Shown piece by piece: positions 1 through 9,155 of a stretch of 64,000 bases of DNA. Positions within the stretch are counted from its first letter, which is position 1. Each line of letters starts with the position of its first letter. Source of the stretch: Pirellulaceae bacterium. GTDB lineage: Bacteria > Planctomycetota > Planctomycetia > Pirellulales > Pirellulaceae. The translations under genes and the position numbers were made by a program. Location of the stretch: the NCBI GenBank assembly GCA_019636385.1, contig JAHBXT010000005.1:1-64000 (forward strand), read 5' to 3'. The notes under the pieces were generated by a model. It saw only the letters and a program-made list of their open reading frames with translations. It had not been told where the DNA came from and made no database searches.

Positions 1-144
1 TACAGCCGCTACAACTACTTGAGGTCTGCTCTAAGTTTTCAAAATAGACGGCGGCCAGTGTTTCCATTTGAGCATGAATGATTCAGCGCGGCGCTGCTGA
101 AAGGCTAGGTCACGTAGAGACTTGGCAATTGAATGGTTCGTCAC

Positions 145-1620
145 TCAACGGATCAATTCGTGCAGAACGCGCGCAGGTTCCACGCCGGTCAGTCGCATGT
201 CCAGTCCTTGATGGCGGACCGAAAATCGTCGATCGTCGATTCCCAGCAAATACAGCATGGTGGCGTGAAGGTCGCGAACGTGAACGATCTGCTGGACAGC
301 GTTGTATCCCAATTCATCGGTGGCGCCAAAGGACGTGCCAGGGCGAATACCACCACCGGCCAGCCACATCGTAAACCCCTTGATATGATGATCACGCCCG
401 GGACCGCCTTTGCCTTGGAACATCGGTGTGCGACCAAATTCACCACCCCAGATGACTAAGGTATCCTCCAAGAGTCCACGTTGTTTCAGGTCCAATAACA
501 GCGCTGTCGTCGGCTGGTCGGTTAGACGTCCGCAGACTTCCATGTATTTTTGCAAGTCACCGTGATGATCCCAACCGCGATGGTACAACTGAACAAAGCG
601 CACGTCACGTTCCAAGAGTCGTCGAGCCAATAGGCAGTTCGAGGCATACGAGCCGTCGCCGGGCGTAGCCCCGTAGGCGTCGAGTGTCTGCTGGCTCTCG
701 CCGCTCATATCCACCAGCGCAGGCACCGACGTTTGCATTTGAAACGCCATCTCATAAGCGGCGATTCGAGCTTCAATATCGCCGCCCAATGGGCTGGCAT
801 GACGTAATTGGTCCAATCGAGAAATCGAGTCCACCAGTTCACGCTGTTGTTGCAGGCCGATGCCCGGAGGATTGCTGAGATAGTGGACCGGCGCGCCCAC
901 AGAATTAAATTCCACACCTTGATACTGGGCAGGCAAAAAACCAGACGACCATTGCCGCGATGCAATGGGCTGTGGATTGCGACCGCCCACACTGGTCATG
1001 ACGACGAAACTGGGCAGGTCGCGGGACAGGCTACCAAGTCCGTACGCAATCCAGGCTCCCATCGACGGCCGGCCACTGAGCGCTGTTCCCGTGTTCATAA
1101 ACGCATGCGCAGGGTCATGATTAATCTGCTCGGTGACCATCGAGCGGATAATGCACAGTTCGTCAACGATCGAAGCCTGATGGGGAAGATAATCGCTGAC
1201 CCACTGTCCGCTGGCACCATACTGTTGAAACCGAGTCAAATGTCCTTGGATCTTCAGGTCTTGACCTTGTAATTGCGCCAGCGGCTGTCCCGCAGTGAAC
1301 GATTCCGGCATGGGGCGGCCGTCCAGCCGATTCAGCTCAGGTTTGTAATCGAAGGTTTCCAACTGCGATGGCCCGCCAGACATGTACAAAAACAGCACGC
1401 GTTTGGCTCGGGGTAGATGATGTGGCAGATCCGGTAGCCCTGCAGTTGCAGAGATGTTCTCGCTCCCGTGTGCCTGTTCGATCTGTAGGCTGCTCAGCGC
1501 GGCCAATCCAACGCCAAGGCCGGCAGATTGCAAGAAAGCTCGGCGCCGAAGTTGCTGTCCCAGTGCAATTTGGACTGCAGCATGTCCAGCTGCTGTCCAA
1601 CATGATTCGCGCTTTTTCAT
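145..1620 (-). CDS. DUF1501 family exported protein
   Basis: The 491-residue product fits the DUF1501 family, sulfatase-like proteins abundant in Planctomycetes whose substrate is unknown. A twin-arginine-like signal (RRRAFLQSAG, about residues 25-34, followed by a small hydrophobic stretch) suggests Tat export. Family-like motifs include YMSGGPSQLETFDYK near residue 78, MGAWIAYGLGS, WGGEFGRTP and GRDHHIKGFTMWLAGGG near the C-terminus. The gene begins two bases after the stop codon of the upstream DUF1549/DUF1553 gene, so the two are almost certainly co-transcribed and translationally coupled. This pairing is a hallmark of planctomycete genomes and is thought to act in degradation of complex polysaccharides or other extracellular polymers, but that role is inference. 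Family call is firm; function is not known. Confidence 0.9.
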   Translation of the reverse strand: MKKRESCWTAAGHAAVQIALGQQLRRRAFLQSAGLGVGLAALSSLQIEQAHGSENISATAGLPDLPHHLPRAKRVLFLYMSGGPSQLETFDYKPELNRLDGRPMPESFTAGQPLAQLQGQDLKIQGHLTRFQQYGASGQWVSDYLPHQASIVDELCIIRSMVTEQINHDPAHAFMNTGTALSGRPSMGAWIAYGLGSLSRDLPSFVVMTSVGGRNPQPIASRQWSSGFLPAQYQGVEFNSVGAPVHYLSNPPGIGLQQQRELVDSISRLDQLRHASPLGGDIEARIAAYEMAFQMQTSVPALVDMSGESQQTLDAYGATPGDGSYASNCLLARRLLERDVRFVQLYHRGWDHHGDLQKYMEVCGRLTDQPTTALLLDLKQRGLLEDTLVIWGGEFGRTPMFQGKGGPGRDHHIKGFTMWLAGGGIRPGTSFGATDELGYNAVQQIVHVRDLHATMLYLLGIDDRRFSVRHQGLDMRLTGVEPARVLHELIR

Positions 1621-1622
1621 AG

Positions 1623-4037
1623 TCAGAGTCTCATGTTCAGCTCAGACAGGTTCAGCAGCGCTCGACATACCTGGGTCCACGCAGCCAGTTCATCAGCAAC
1701 ACAATCGGTCCACCGCGGGTGAATGCCTACGCCCAACAACGCTGTTGCCTGTTCAGGTTGATCCTGAAAGTAATTACGACTTGTATCTAGCAGCAACGTG
1801 AGTTCTGCCAGCTCCGGCTGGCTGATTTCACGGTTCGTGACGGTTCGGAACAACCACTTCAATCGTTGAGCGTTGGCATGGTCCGCATCGGAAAAGTTTG
1901 TATTCGAGACGGCAAGCCAGCCTCGCTCGGCCAACCCGCGAGCCGCTTCGACGAACGTTGGATCGTTCAACAGCGTCAGCGCCGCCAGTGGTGTGTTGGA
2001 CTGTTGGCGCAGGGCCGTACACTCTTCACGACCAGTGGCATCCAACGCCCGCAACATGGGATGGAGGAATTGTCGCTGCCAGTGCATGTACACACCTCGA
2101 CGCCACTGATTCTCAGTTGAATCAGCCTGATATTCGCGTTGCGGAAAATTCAGGTGACGATAGTAACCTTCTGGTTGGTAGGGACGCGAACTTGGACCGC
2201 CAAACTGGTTGACCAGTAGGCCGCTAACGGCCAGCGCGTTATCGCGAATCATCTCAGCCGGCAATCGAAAGGCAGACTGTCGCGCCAGCCAGCGATTCCC
2301 TAGGTCACGCTCCAAGGACTGTTGATCTGCTGAAGATGCTTGACGATAAGTCTGACTAGTCACGATCAGACGAATCGTGCTGCGAACATCCCAGTGGTGG
2401 TCCACCAAGTCATGCGCCAAATTATCTAACAACTCTGGATGCGATGGCGGCTGCCCCTGACCACCAAGGTCGCCCAGATCCGAGGCCAGACCTTGTCCAA
2501 ACAACAAATGCCAGATGCGATTGACCAGGACGCGCGCTGTCAACAGTCCAATTCCGTCCTCAGAATCCACCAGCCAATTGGCTAAATCCAATCGTGTCAG
2601 CCTTGGTAACTGTTCAGAGCCTAATGGTCTGGGCGTCGAAAGAAACTTCGGAAAGCTCGGCTCGACGATTGGACCACTTTCGTCCATCCAGTTGCCACGC
2701 GGCAGGACGCGCGTTACTCGTGGCTCAGCCAACGCCTGGGTAATCATCGAGCTGCGGACTTGTCTATTCAATTCGCTGATGAGTTTCTCTGTATGCTTGA
2801 TTTGTGCCTGCGTTGCCTTGCGCTGCTGCGGGTCTGCGATGTTCAATTCATCTTGCAAACGCTGCAGTTCATGGGCGAGTTCCGCTCCTCGTTGCCGTTG
2901 CCACACGGTAGGCAATTCGATTTCGGGGTCGCGTCGAGTTGGCGATTCATTTGAGCCAGCCGTGAAGTGTTTTTCATCGTCAATATCAGCGAAGAAGGCC
3001 GCCAGCGAATAGAAATCGTGCATGGTATATGGGTCAAACTTGTGGTCGTGACACTGCGCACAACCTACCGTGGCACCCAGCCAGACCGCCGACAGATTGC
3101 GTACGCGATCCGCTGCGTAGATGGCGCGATATTCGCCTGGTTGTAATCCGCCTTCGTGTGTGGTTTGAAGTACCCGGTTATAACCAGTGGCAATGCGCTG
3201 CTCTAGCGTTGGGTTGGGCAGCAGATCGCCAGCCAATTGGTGGCGAGTCATCTCGTCAAACGTCAAACCATCGTTAAAAGCGCCAATCACCCAGTCGCGA
3301 TAGGCGGAGATGTTGTGCTCTTGGTCGCCGTGGTAGCCGACCGAATCCGCATAGCGGACTAAATCCAACCAATAGATAGCCAGTCGCTCGCCAAAACCCG
3401 GACTGAAAAGCAGTTCGTCTACGGCTGTTTCATAGGTCAACGGATCCAACGGGGGGGCCTGCCACTGTTCTAGTTGCTGCTGAGTTGGCGGCAGACCCGT
3501 CAAATCAAACGTCAACCGTCGCAGCAGCGTGACCGCCTCGGCCACCGGCGCGGGTGACAAACCGTAATCGCTCAATTTTGCACCGATGAAGGCATCGATC
3601 CAATTGGTCGACCAGCGCGACGGGCCTGCCTCGGGAATGGGCCAGCGTTGAGGAACTTGATAAGCCCAATGCCCTGACCAGGCGGCACCATTCTGAATCC
3701 AAGCCCTCAGCCGATCGACTTCTGATCTGCTCAGTGGCTTGTTGATTTCTGGCGGAGGCATGACGGTCGAGGCATCATGGCTGAGCACTCGCCGCAACAG
3801 CTCGCTCTCCTGCGGCTTGCCGGGCGCGACGACTCGCGCCAGGGAAGTTGGATCGTCGAGTCTCAAATCGGCTTGTCGCGTAGCAGCATCCGGTCCATGA
3901 CACTGGAAACAGCGATCCGACAGCAGCGGTCGAACGTGGCGATGAAAGTCTACAGTCGCCGAATCATCGGCAACGCAGCTAGATGCCGTCAACCACAGTC
4001 CCGCCGCCCCTACGACGGCTACCCAACTTGCTCTCAT
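1623..4037 (-). CDS. PSD1/DUF1549/DUF1553 exported c-type cytochrome-like protein
   Basis: Exported protein of 804 residues with the planctomycete PSD1-DUF1549-DUF1553 layout. The chosen start (ATG at 4037) opens directly with a signal peptide (MRASWVAVVGAAGLWLTASS); the frame stays open upstream to 4148 but that extension is not signal-like. An N-terminal CFQCHGPDA motif is a CxxCH haem c site, typical of the Planctomycete cytochrome C domain. The DUF1549 part holds FDLTGLPPT and a second CxxCH (CAQCHDHKFDPY). The C-terminal DUF1553 part holds LVNRIWHLLFGQGL and SDLGDLGGQGQPPSHPELLD. It is the first gene of a pair with the DUF1501 protein. Electron transfer or oxidation of a periplasmic substrate is plausible from the haem motifs, but the reaction is unknown. 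Confidence 0.92.
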   Translation of the reverse strand: MRASWVAVVGAAGLWLTASSCVADDSATVDFHRHVRPLLSDRCFQCHGPDAATRQADLRLDDPTSLARVVAPGKPQESELLRRVLSHDASTVMPPPEINKPLSRSEVDRLRAWIQNGAAWSGHWAYQVPQRWPIPEAGPSRWSTNWIDAFIGAKLSDYGLSPAPVAEAVTLLRRLTFDLTGLPPTQQQLEQWQAPPLDPLTYETAVDELLFSPGFGERLAIYWLDLVRYADSVGYHGDQEHNISAYRDWVIGAFNDGLTFDEMTRHQLAGDLLPNPTLEQRIATGYNRVLQTTHEGGLQPGEYRAIYAADRVRNLSAVWLGATVGCAQCHDHKFDPYTMHDFYSLAAFFADIDDEKHFTAGSNESPTRRDPEIELPTVWQRQRGAELAHELQRLQDELNIADPQQRKATQAQIKHTEKLISELNRQVRSSMITQALAEPRVTRVLPRGNWMDESGPIVEPSFPKFLSTPRPLGSEQLPRLTRLDLANWLVDSEDGIGLLTARVLVNRIWHLLFGQGLASDLGDLGGQGQPPSHPELLDNLAHDLVDHHWDVRSTIRLIVTSQTYRQASSADQQSLERDLGNRWLARQSAFRLPAEMIRDNALAVSGLLVNQFGGPSSRPYQPEGYYRHLNFPQREYQADSTENQWRRGVYMHWQRQFLHPMLRALDATGREECTALRQQSNTPLAALTLLNDPTFVEAARGLAERGWLAVSNTNFSDADHANAQRLKWLFRTVTNREISQPELAELTLLLDTSRNYFQDQPEQATALLGVGIHPRWTDCVADELAAWTQVCRALLNLSELNMRL

Positions 4038-4271
4038 GAAAACTCTGCCGAGTCGAATCACGCTTACAGCCCAGCTGTTGAGTATACCACGAATGCCGGT
4101 AGCGTTGTCTGGGCCGGTAGTTAGGCCGGTTGTTGAAAGCCTACCCACCAGCCAATAATGTTTGAATCTCGCAAAATGTCAGAATCCTGGGATGTTAGGG
4201 TGCCCGCGCGTCAATCGCCAATTTGATTCTGATGATACCTTGAAGATACTAGCGCAGGCGTTGCCAAATTT

Positions 4272-5090
4272 TCACTCTGAATTGGAAATCAGCGATCGGC
4301 AGCAGTCCAGGGCGCGTTGGTGGACGATGGCGTTACTACCGATGCCGTTGCCACCAAAGGCGGTAGCGTTTCCTTGCCAATCGGTAAAGCGACCACCGGC
4401 TTGGTCGATGATGATTTGTGGAGCAGCCAGATCCCATGGATTGGCGATCGGATCAACCATCAGTTCAGCGCGTCCAGTTGCCACTAACAGATACCCGTAG
4501 CCGTCTCCCCAAGTGCGCGTCACATAGGCTTCTCGTTCAAGAGCTTGATAAGCTGCCAGTGCATTTTGCCGCGCAAAGAGGTCGGCTTGGGACATCAAAA
4601 ATGCGCCTTTGTCCAACGTGCGCTGTGATACCTGACAACGTGCGGGTGGTTTGCCAGCCAAGCAATGCCAAGCGCCATGGCCATCCGCTGCGAATACCAG
4701 CTCATCTAAAGCTGGAATGAAAATCACGCCCATGACGGTTTGTCCTCGGTGCTGTACAGCCAGCAGCGTCGAATACAGCGGCACTCCCGTGATAAAGCTC
4801 TTGGTTCCATCAATGGGATCGACAATCCATTGGTAATCGGAGCTACCGGCCTGCATGCCAAACTCTTCGCCTAAGATGGCATCGTTGGGAAAACGCTGCG
4901 ACAAGTGCTGGCGAATGAGCTGTTCGGCTCCGCGATCAGCGATGGTGACAGGTGAGTTATCGTCTTTGCGGTCAACATCAATGGGACGCCCGAAATGTTC
5001 GAGCGTCGCTCTGCCGGCCAGCCGCGTTAACTCGATGGCGGCTGCAAGTCGCCCATCACGAAAGGTCTTGATTGTCTGGTTGATCGACAC
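4272..5090 (-). CDS. Inositol-monophosphatase-family phosphatase (HisN-like)
   Basis: The 272-residue protein belongs to the Mg2+-dependent inositol monophosphatase superfamily. Visible metal-binding motifs are GEEFG (about residue 94), DPIDGTKSFITG (about 111-122) and WDLAAPQIIIDQAGG (about 219-233), which match the three family motifs. The fuller similarity, including the spacing and the TKSF version of motif A, is closest to histidinol-phosphatases of the HisN type, but inositol-1-phosphate or PAP phosphatases cannot be excluded without a tree. The start is GTG at 5090, with an AGAGG ribosome-binding site about eight bases upstream. It lies 44 bp downstream of lspA on the same strand and may be its operon partner. 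No histidine biosynthesis genes are visible nearby. Confidence 0.85.
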   Translation of the reverse strand: MSINQTIKTFRDGRLAAAIELTRLAGRATLEHFGRPIDVDRKDDNSPVTIADRGAEQLIRQHLSQRFPNDAILGEEFGMQAGSSDYQWIVDPIDGTKSFITGVPLYSTLLAVQHRGQTVMGVIFIPALDELVFAADGHGAWHCLAGKPPARCQVSQRTLDKGAFLMSQADLFARQNALAAYQALEREAYVTRTWGDGYGYLLVATGRAELMVDPIANPWDLAAPQIIIDQAGGRFTDWQGNATAFGGNGIGSNAIVHQRALDCCRSLISNSE

Positions 5091-5134
5091 CGGTGAGCCT
5101 CTAGGTCAGACGATTCACTCGAAAGTTGCTCGGT

Positions 5135-5680
5135 TCATGAACTGCCGAGCCTGCCATTACTTCGAATCTTGGCATCGCCGCTTGGCGCATACAGGAATGA
5201 GTGCACGGCCAATAAAATGGCTCCACAGACCAATAGGCTGTCGGCGATGTTGAAATTTGGCCAGGTGAACTCGCCATATCGCAGAAGTATCCAATCCCGG
5301 ACACCGCTGGCCCATTCGGGCCGATCCAGGGGTGGATTCCACAGTCCCAGCCGATCATGCAGATTACCAACGATCCCGCCGAGCACCATCGCCAGCGAAA
5401 CGGTTAGCCACCAACTCTCAATGGCCCGATACTTCACCATCCAAACCAGAATTACGACGCAAGCCAGACAGGCCATCAGGGCGAACACCGAACCCCAGCC
5501 GGCCCCCATACCAAACAACGCGCCCGGATTGACCGTAGTCTCCAACCCGGCATACGGCTCAAGCAGCCAATAGGGCGGACTCTCGCCAGGCAAACCCAAC
5601 CACTCGAAGATTCGCTGTTTCGTCCACAAATCGCTGATCGCTCCTGCGACAGCGATTGCCGCAAAAAAACACCATCGCAT
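5135..5680 (-). CDS. lspA: Lipoprotein signal peptidase (signal peptidase II)
   Basis: Inner-membrane aspartic peptidase that removes signal peptides from prolipoproteins after lipidation. The 181-residue sequence shows four hydrophobic segments. It has the family regions TTVNPGALFGMG (the NxGAAFG-like block), GGIVGNLHDRL (the GNxxDR motif with the first catalytic Asp) and FNIADS (FNxAD motif with the second catalytic Asp). The start at ATG 5680 is preferred over TTG at 5716 because an AGGAG ribosome-binding site sits eight bases before it. The DksA-like gene ends only 32 bp upstream, a gene order that suggests one transcript. The enzyme's clients would include the small lipoprotein-like protein at 40.8-41.1 kb. 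Confidence 0.95.
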   Translation of the reverse strand: MRWCFFAAIAVAGAISDLWTKQRIFEWLGLPGESPPYWLLEPYAGLETTVNPGALFGMGAGWGSVFALMACLACVVILVWMVKYRAIESWWLTVSLAMVLGGIVGNLHDRLGLWNPPLDRPEWASGVRDWILLRYGEFTWPNFNIADSLLVCGAILLAVHSFLYAPSGDAKIRSNGRLGSS

Positions 5681-5712
5681 GCTTGGAACTCCTGTCTCCG
5701 TTGGGCGGTGTT

Positions 5713-6492
5713 TCAATATCCTGAACTCTCAAGCCGGCCGGCACACTTCACGCAGAAGATCGACTCCGGCAACATCTCCAGACGACCTTTGGGTATCCTG
5801 GCCCCGCATTCGTCGCATAGTCCGTACGTGCCCTCTGCTATTTTCTCAAGGGCCATGTCAACCAGCCGAATTTTGTCACCATCCCGCGACAGCAACCCCA
5901 AGGTGAATTCCTGTTCAAAGCTGTGCGAGCCAACTTCAGCTGGATGGATGGGAGCGTGATTGTCCACCGCCGCGTCGTCGGACCCCAGTGCCTCCTGAGA
6001 CATCATGGCCACATCGCCGTACAACCGGCGACGCTTCTCTAGCAAAATCGTCTTGAATTGGGAATAGTCTTTTTTGGCTGGGGCCGCCACCGACTTCGCG
6101 CCTCTGGAACCAGTCGAATGGCCTGCCGTTTTACCGCTCAGCTTCTTCGAGATGACCTTTGCCGGTGTCTTGGCCGTCCTACCGGCCTTACTGGCAAACT
6201 TGCCTTTGGAAGCTACAACTTTTTGCGCTGCCTTTCCACTTGCCGCGCGTCTGGTCTTGCTAGCGGCTGCCTTGCCATTAGAACTCTTGTTGCTCACCTT
6301 AGATTTTGACGCCTTAACCGCCGATTTAGACACTACGGTAGCACGTTTTGCGGTAGTCTTCGCCTTGCCGATGGACTTGGCCTTGGAAGAACCCTTCAAC
6401 TTCGAAGTCAGTGACCCATTGGCGGATTGTGACTTGCTTTTGGAGCCACCTTTAGCGGTCGGCTTCTTGACTTTTGTCGGCTTTTTGGCCAT
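5713..6492 (-). CDS. DksA/TraR zinc-finger protein with histone-H1-like N-terminal tail
   Basis: The 259-residue protein has two unlike halves. Residues 1 to about 145 are very rich in Lys, Ala, Ser and Thr with repeated AK, KS and KA steps, like bacterial histone-H1-like DNA-binding tails. The C-terminal ~110 residues form a DksA/TraR module: a helical stretch (FKTILLEKRRRLYGDV) followed by a four-cysteine zinc finger (CDECGARIPKGRLEMLP, then CVKC). DksA proteins bind RNA polymerase's secondary channel and modulate stringent control; here the basic tail could hold the protein on DNA, which is inference. ATG 6492 is preferred, with GGGAG seven bases upstream. It is followed by lspA 32 bp downstream and is divergent from thrC. 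Confidence 0.85.
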   Translation of the reverse strand: MAKKPTKVKKPTAKGGSKSKSQSANGSLTSKLKGSSKAKSIGKAKTTAKRATVVSKSAVKASKSKVSNKSSNGKAAASKTRRAASGKAAQKVVASKGKFASKAGRTAKTPAKVISKKLSGKTAGHSTGSRGAKSVAAPAKKDYSQFKTILLEKRRRLYGDVAMMSQEALGSDDAAVDNHAPIHPAEVGSHSFEQEFTLGLLSRDGDKIRLVDMALEKIAEGTYGLCDECGARIPKGRLEMLPESIFCVKCAGRLESSGY

Positions 6493-6681
6493 CAATGAAC
6501 TCCCTGCCCGTTTGGGGTGTATCTGACTGTTCTCTGGAGGGGCATCGTTGAGTGAATCTAAGAATTTCCTACTTTAGGTAGTTGGGCAATAGCATGATAG
6601 GGTCTTGCTAGGATATAACCACAACTTCAACGATATTTACTGCCCTGGACACCTGGAAAACCGTAATTTTGGGGTATTTCA

Positions 6682-8118
6682 ATGGCCGACCCATCCGTGG
6701 CCACTAGTCGCAGCAGCCCACTCACTAGTGGGGTGGCCTGCCAACGCTGTATTAATTCTGGCTGTCGAGCGACCTTTGACATCAGCCAGACCCGGACAGC
6801 TTGCGACCATTGCGGTGACCTACTTGACATTGAGTACGATTGGTCGCAGATCGCAGTTCCCAAGCAACTGCGCGATTTTGAGAAGATGTGGTCGCAGCGC
6901 CATGATCCGGTTCGGTTCAGCGGCGTTTGGAGATTCCATGAACTGCTGCCATTTGCACCCACCAATTTCTTAGTGACGGTGGGTGAAGGTCAAACACTGC
7001 TACAGCGTGCCGATCGTGTGGCCAGCTACGTTGGGCAGTCCGAAGGTAATCTGTACCTACAGTATGAGGGCATGAACCCCAGCGGCTCGTTCAAAGACAA
7101 CGGCATGTGCGCCGCATTTACACATGCTCATCTGACTGGCGCTCGCCGCGCCGCCTGCGCTTCGACTGGCAACACCAGTGCTTCGCTGGCGATGTACAGT
7201 TCGGTCACGAACCTGATGAAGGCGGTGATTTTCGTGGGCAGTGGCAAAATCGCCTACGGTAAGTTATCTCAAGCGCTGGAATACGGTGCCTTAACTGTAC
7301 AAATCGCTGGAGATTTTGACGACGCCATGGTGCGCGTACGCGAAGTCTCCAAAGACCTCGGCATCTATCTGGTTAACAGTGTCAATCCGTTCCGGCTGGA
7401 AGGTCAAAAGACCATCATGTTCCGCGTGCTCGAAGCGTTGCGCTGGCAAGTACCCGACTGGATCGTGGTTCCCGGGGGCAACTTGGGTAACTCAAGCGCA
7501 TTTGGCAAGGCTTTTAAAGAGTTACATGAGTTGGGATTGATCGACCGCGTGCCTCGATTGGCCGTCATCAACGCCGCCGGTGCCGATACGCTGTATCAAT
7601 TGTACGAGCGTCGTGGTCTGCGCTGGAATAACGGACAACCCGATCAGCGCATCGTCAGCGATTACTACCAAGAACTGGATAGTCGCAATTGCAAAGCGGA
7701 CACAATCGCCAGTGCCATTGAGATCAATCGCCCCGTAAACTTGAAGAAGTGCCTGCGAGCCCTGGATTTTTGTGATGGCGTGGTTCGTAAGGTCAGCGAC
7801 CAGGAAATGCTGGACGCCAAAGCACAAGTTGGTGCGGGCGGAATCGGCTGTGAACCGGCCAGCGCCGCCAGCGTGGCTGGGGCAAAGCTGCTGAGAGAGG
7901 AGGGCGTTATTGCCCCCTCAGAGCGCGTGGTTTGTATTTTGACTGGCCATCAGCTCAAAGATCCAACTGCGACCGTGGCCTATCATACGACGGACCAAGA
8001 TAAATTCAACGAAGTGTTGGGCAGCCGTGGAGTGGCCCGTGCCTCGTTCGCAAATCGGGCGGTGGCCGTGCCCAACGAACTGGATGCGATCATCCGAGCC
8101 ATTCACTTGTACAGTTGA
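6682..8118 (+). CDS. thrC: Threonine synthase
   Basis: PLP-dependent enzyme converting O-phospho-L-homoserine to L-threonine. The 478-residue sequence has an N-terminal zinc-ribbon-like segment (CQRC at 20-23, CDHC at 41-44) followed by a fold-type II PLP domain. The Schiff-base lysine is probably K138 in [18 protein letters not shown] matches the phosphate-binding loop region and [13 protein letters not shown] is another conserved block. The zinc ribbon is seen in one branch of the threonine synthase family. dapB begins 15 bp downstream in the same direction, so the two genes form an aspartate-family amino-acid operon (threonine and lysine/diaminopimelate branches). The upstream 189 bp is shared with the divergent DksA-like gene and must hold both promoters. 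Confidence 0.94.
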   Translation: MADPSVATSRSSPLTSGVACQRCINSGCRATFDISQTRTACDHCGDLLDIEYDWSQIAVPKQLRDFEKMWSQRHDPVRFSGVWRFHELLPFAPTNFLVTVGEGQTLLQRADRVASYVGQSEGNLYLQYEGMNPSGSFKDNGMCAAFTHAHLTGARRAACASTGNTSASLAMYSSVTNLMKAVIFVGSGKIAYGKLSQALEYGALTVQIAGDFDDAMVRVREVSKDLGIYLVNSVNPFRLEGQKTIMFRVLEALRWQVPDWIVVPGGNLGNSSAFGKAFKELHELGLIDRVPRLAVINAAGADTLYQLYERRGLRWNNGQPDQRIVSDYYQELDSRNCKADTIASAIEINRPVNLKKCLRALDFCDGVVRKVSDQEMLDAKAQVGAGGIGCEPASAASVAGAKLLREEGVIAPSERVVCILTGHQLKDPTATVAYHTTDQDKFNEVLGSRGVARASFANRAVAVPNELDAIIRAIHLYS

Positions 8119-8133
8119 CAGGAGTTATCATCG

Positions 8134-8931
8134 GTGAGCATTCAGCTTGTAATCCATGGCGCTGCCGGGCGGATGGGAAGGCGCTTGATCGCACTGGGGC
8201 ATGCAGATTCTCAATTGCAGATTGTGGGCGCCGTCGACTCATCCAAGAACCCTTTGATAGGTTCCGATGCCGGTCAGGCGGCTGGAGTGGGCACCATCGG
8301 CTTGACGCTGACCGAACAGTGGCCTGACCGAGCCGATGTCGCCATTGACTTTTCGGTTCCCGCCGCCTGTTTGCAGGCTGTCCAGCTTTGTCAAGAACGA
8401 TCCATCGCCCTGGTTGCAGCCACAACCGGGTTAGAGCCGCATCAAGTGGACGTCATTCGAGCCGCTTCTAATTTCATCCCAATCTGCTGGGCCCCGAATA
8501 TGTCCCTGGCGGTGAATTTAACCATGCGTCTGGCTCAGCAGGCAGCCACGGCGCTCAAAGCCCAACAACCCGACGTGGAAATTCTGGAACGCCACCATCG
8601 TTTCAAGGAAGACTCGCCCAGCGGCACCGCCTTGAAATTCGGTGAGCTGATCGCCAACGCCATGGGTTTGACCAGCCACGTACACGGCCGCGAAGGACAG
8701 TGTGGCCCACGCACTCGCAACGAAATTGGATATCACGCAATTCGCACTGGTGACGATCCCGGGCAGCATACGATTATCTTTGGCATGTTAGGAGAAACGA
8801 TCGAGCTGCGTGTGGCTGCGTCCAATCGCGATTGTTACGCTCAAGGCGCACTGGCAGCTGCTAAGTTTCTAGTTGGCAAACCACCAGGGTTGTACTCGAT
8901 GTTCGATGTTCTCGGTTTGCCACCGCATTAG
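8134..8931 (+). CDS. dapB: 4-hydroxy-tetrahydrodipicolinate reductase
   Basis: NAD(P)H-dependent reductase of the lysine/diaminopimelate pathway. The N-terminal Rossmann motif is GAAGRMGRRL (about residues 9-18). The catalytic region ERHHRFKEDSPSGTAL (about 151-166) carries the conserved His pair, the Lys and the substrate-binding SGTA loop. VDFSVP-like (IDFSVPAA) and ATTG motifs are also present. Length (265) is normal. The start is GTG at 8134 with an AGGAG ribosome-binding site (about 8120-8124) ten bases upstream, which lies just after the thrC stop and supports coupled translation. Supplies diaminopimelate or lysine; whether this organism has peptidoglycan with DAP cannot be told from the window. 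Confidence 0.95.
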   Translation: MSIQLVIHGAAGRMGRRLIALGHADSQLQIVGAVDSSKNPLIGSDAGQAAGVGTIGLTLTEQWPDRADVAIDFSVPAACLQAVQLCQERSIALVAATTGLEPHQVDVIRAASNFIPICWAPNMSLAVNLTMRLAQQAATALKAQQPDVEILERHHRFKEDSPSGTALKFGELIANAMGLTSHVHGREGQCGPRTRNEIGYHAIRTGDDPGQHTIIFGMLGETIELRVAASNRDCYAQGALAAAKFLVGKPPGLYSMFDVLGLPPH

Positions 8932-9155
8932 CTGCCCACTGGGAACTGGGACTTTCAGGTACCGCGCGCCGGACTTCGTGGCTTCGCAGGGTGGGCCAAG
9001 CGCGGCCAGGGTAACTTGGTCCTCTCGCCCCACAGTCATTGTTTGCTGGCGAGCAGTTATGGTTGAAAAGTGCCTGGCCCCACGCCGGCCCACCACAGCC
9101 TGGCTAGCGTTGGAAATGTACTAGCGTTACATATCTGCATTTTGCAAGACAAACC

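Noticed and set aside
2515-3012. 165-codon plus-strand frame
   Set aside because: Antisense of the DUF1549/DUF1553 gene, with no family motif and a skewed composition.
6074-6526. 150-codon plus-strand frame opposite the DksA-like gene
   Set aside because: It is the antisense of Lys/Ala codon repeats, giving Leu/Ala runs. The minus-strand gene has a zinc finger and ribosome-binding site.
8932-9155. 83-codon plus-strand frame after dapB
   Set aside because: Overlaps the end of dapB, no ribosome-binding site, no protein-like pattern.
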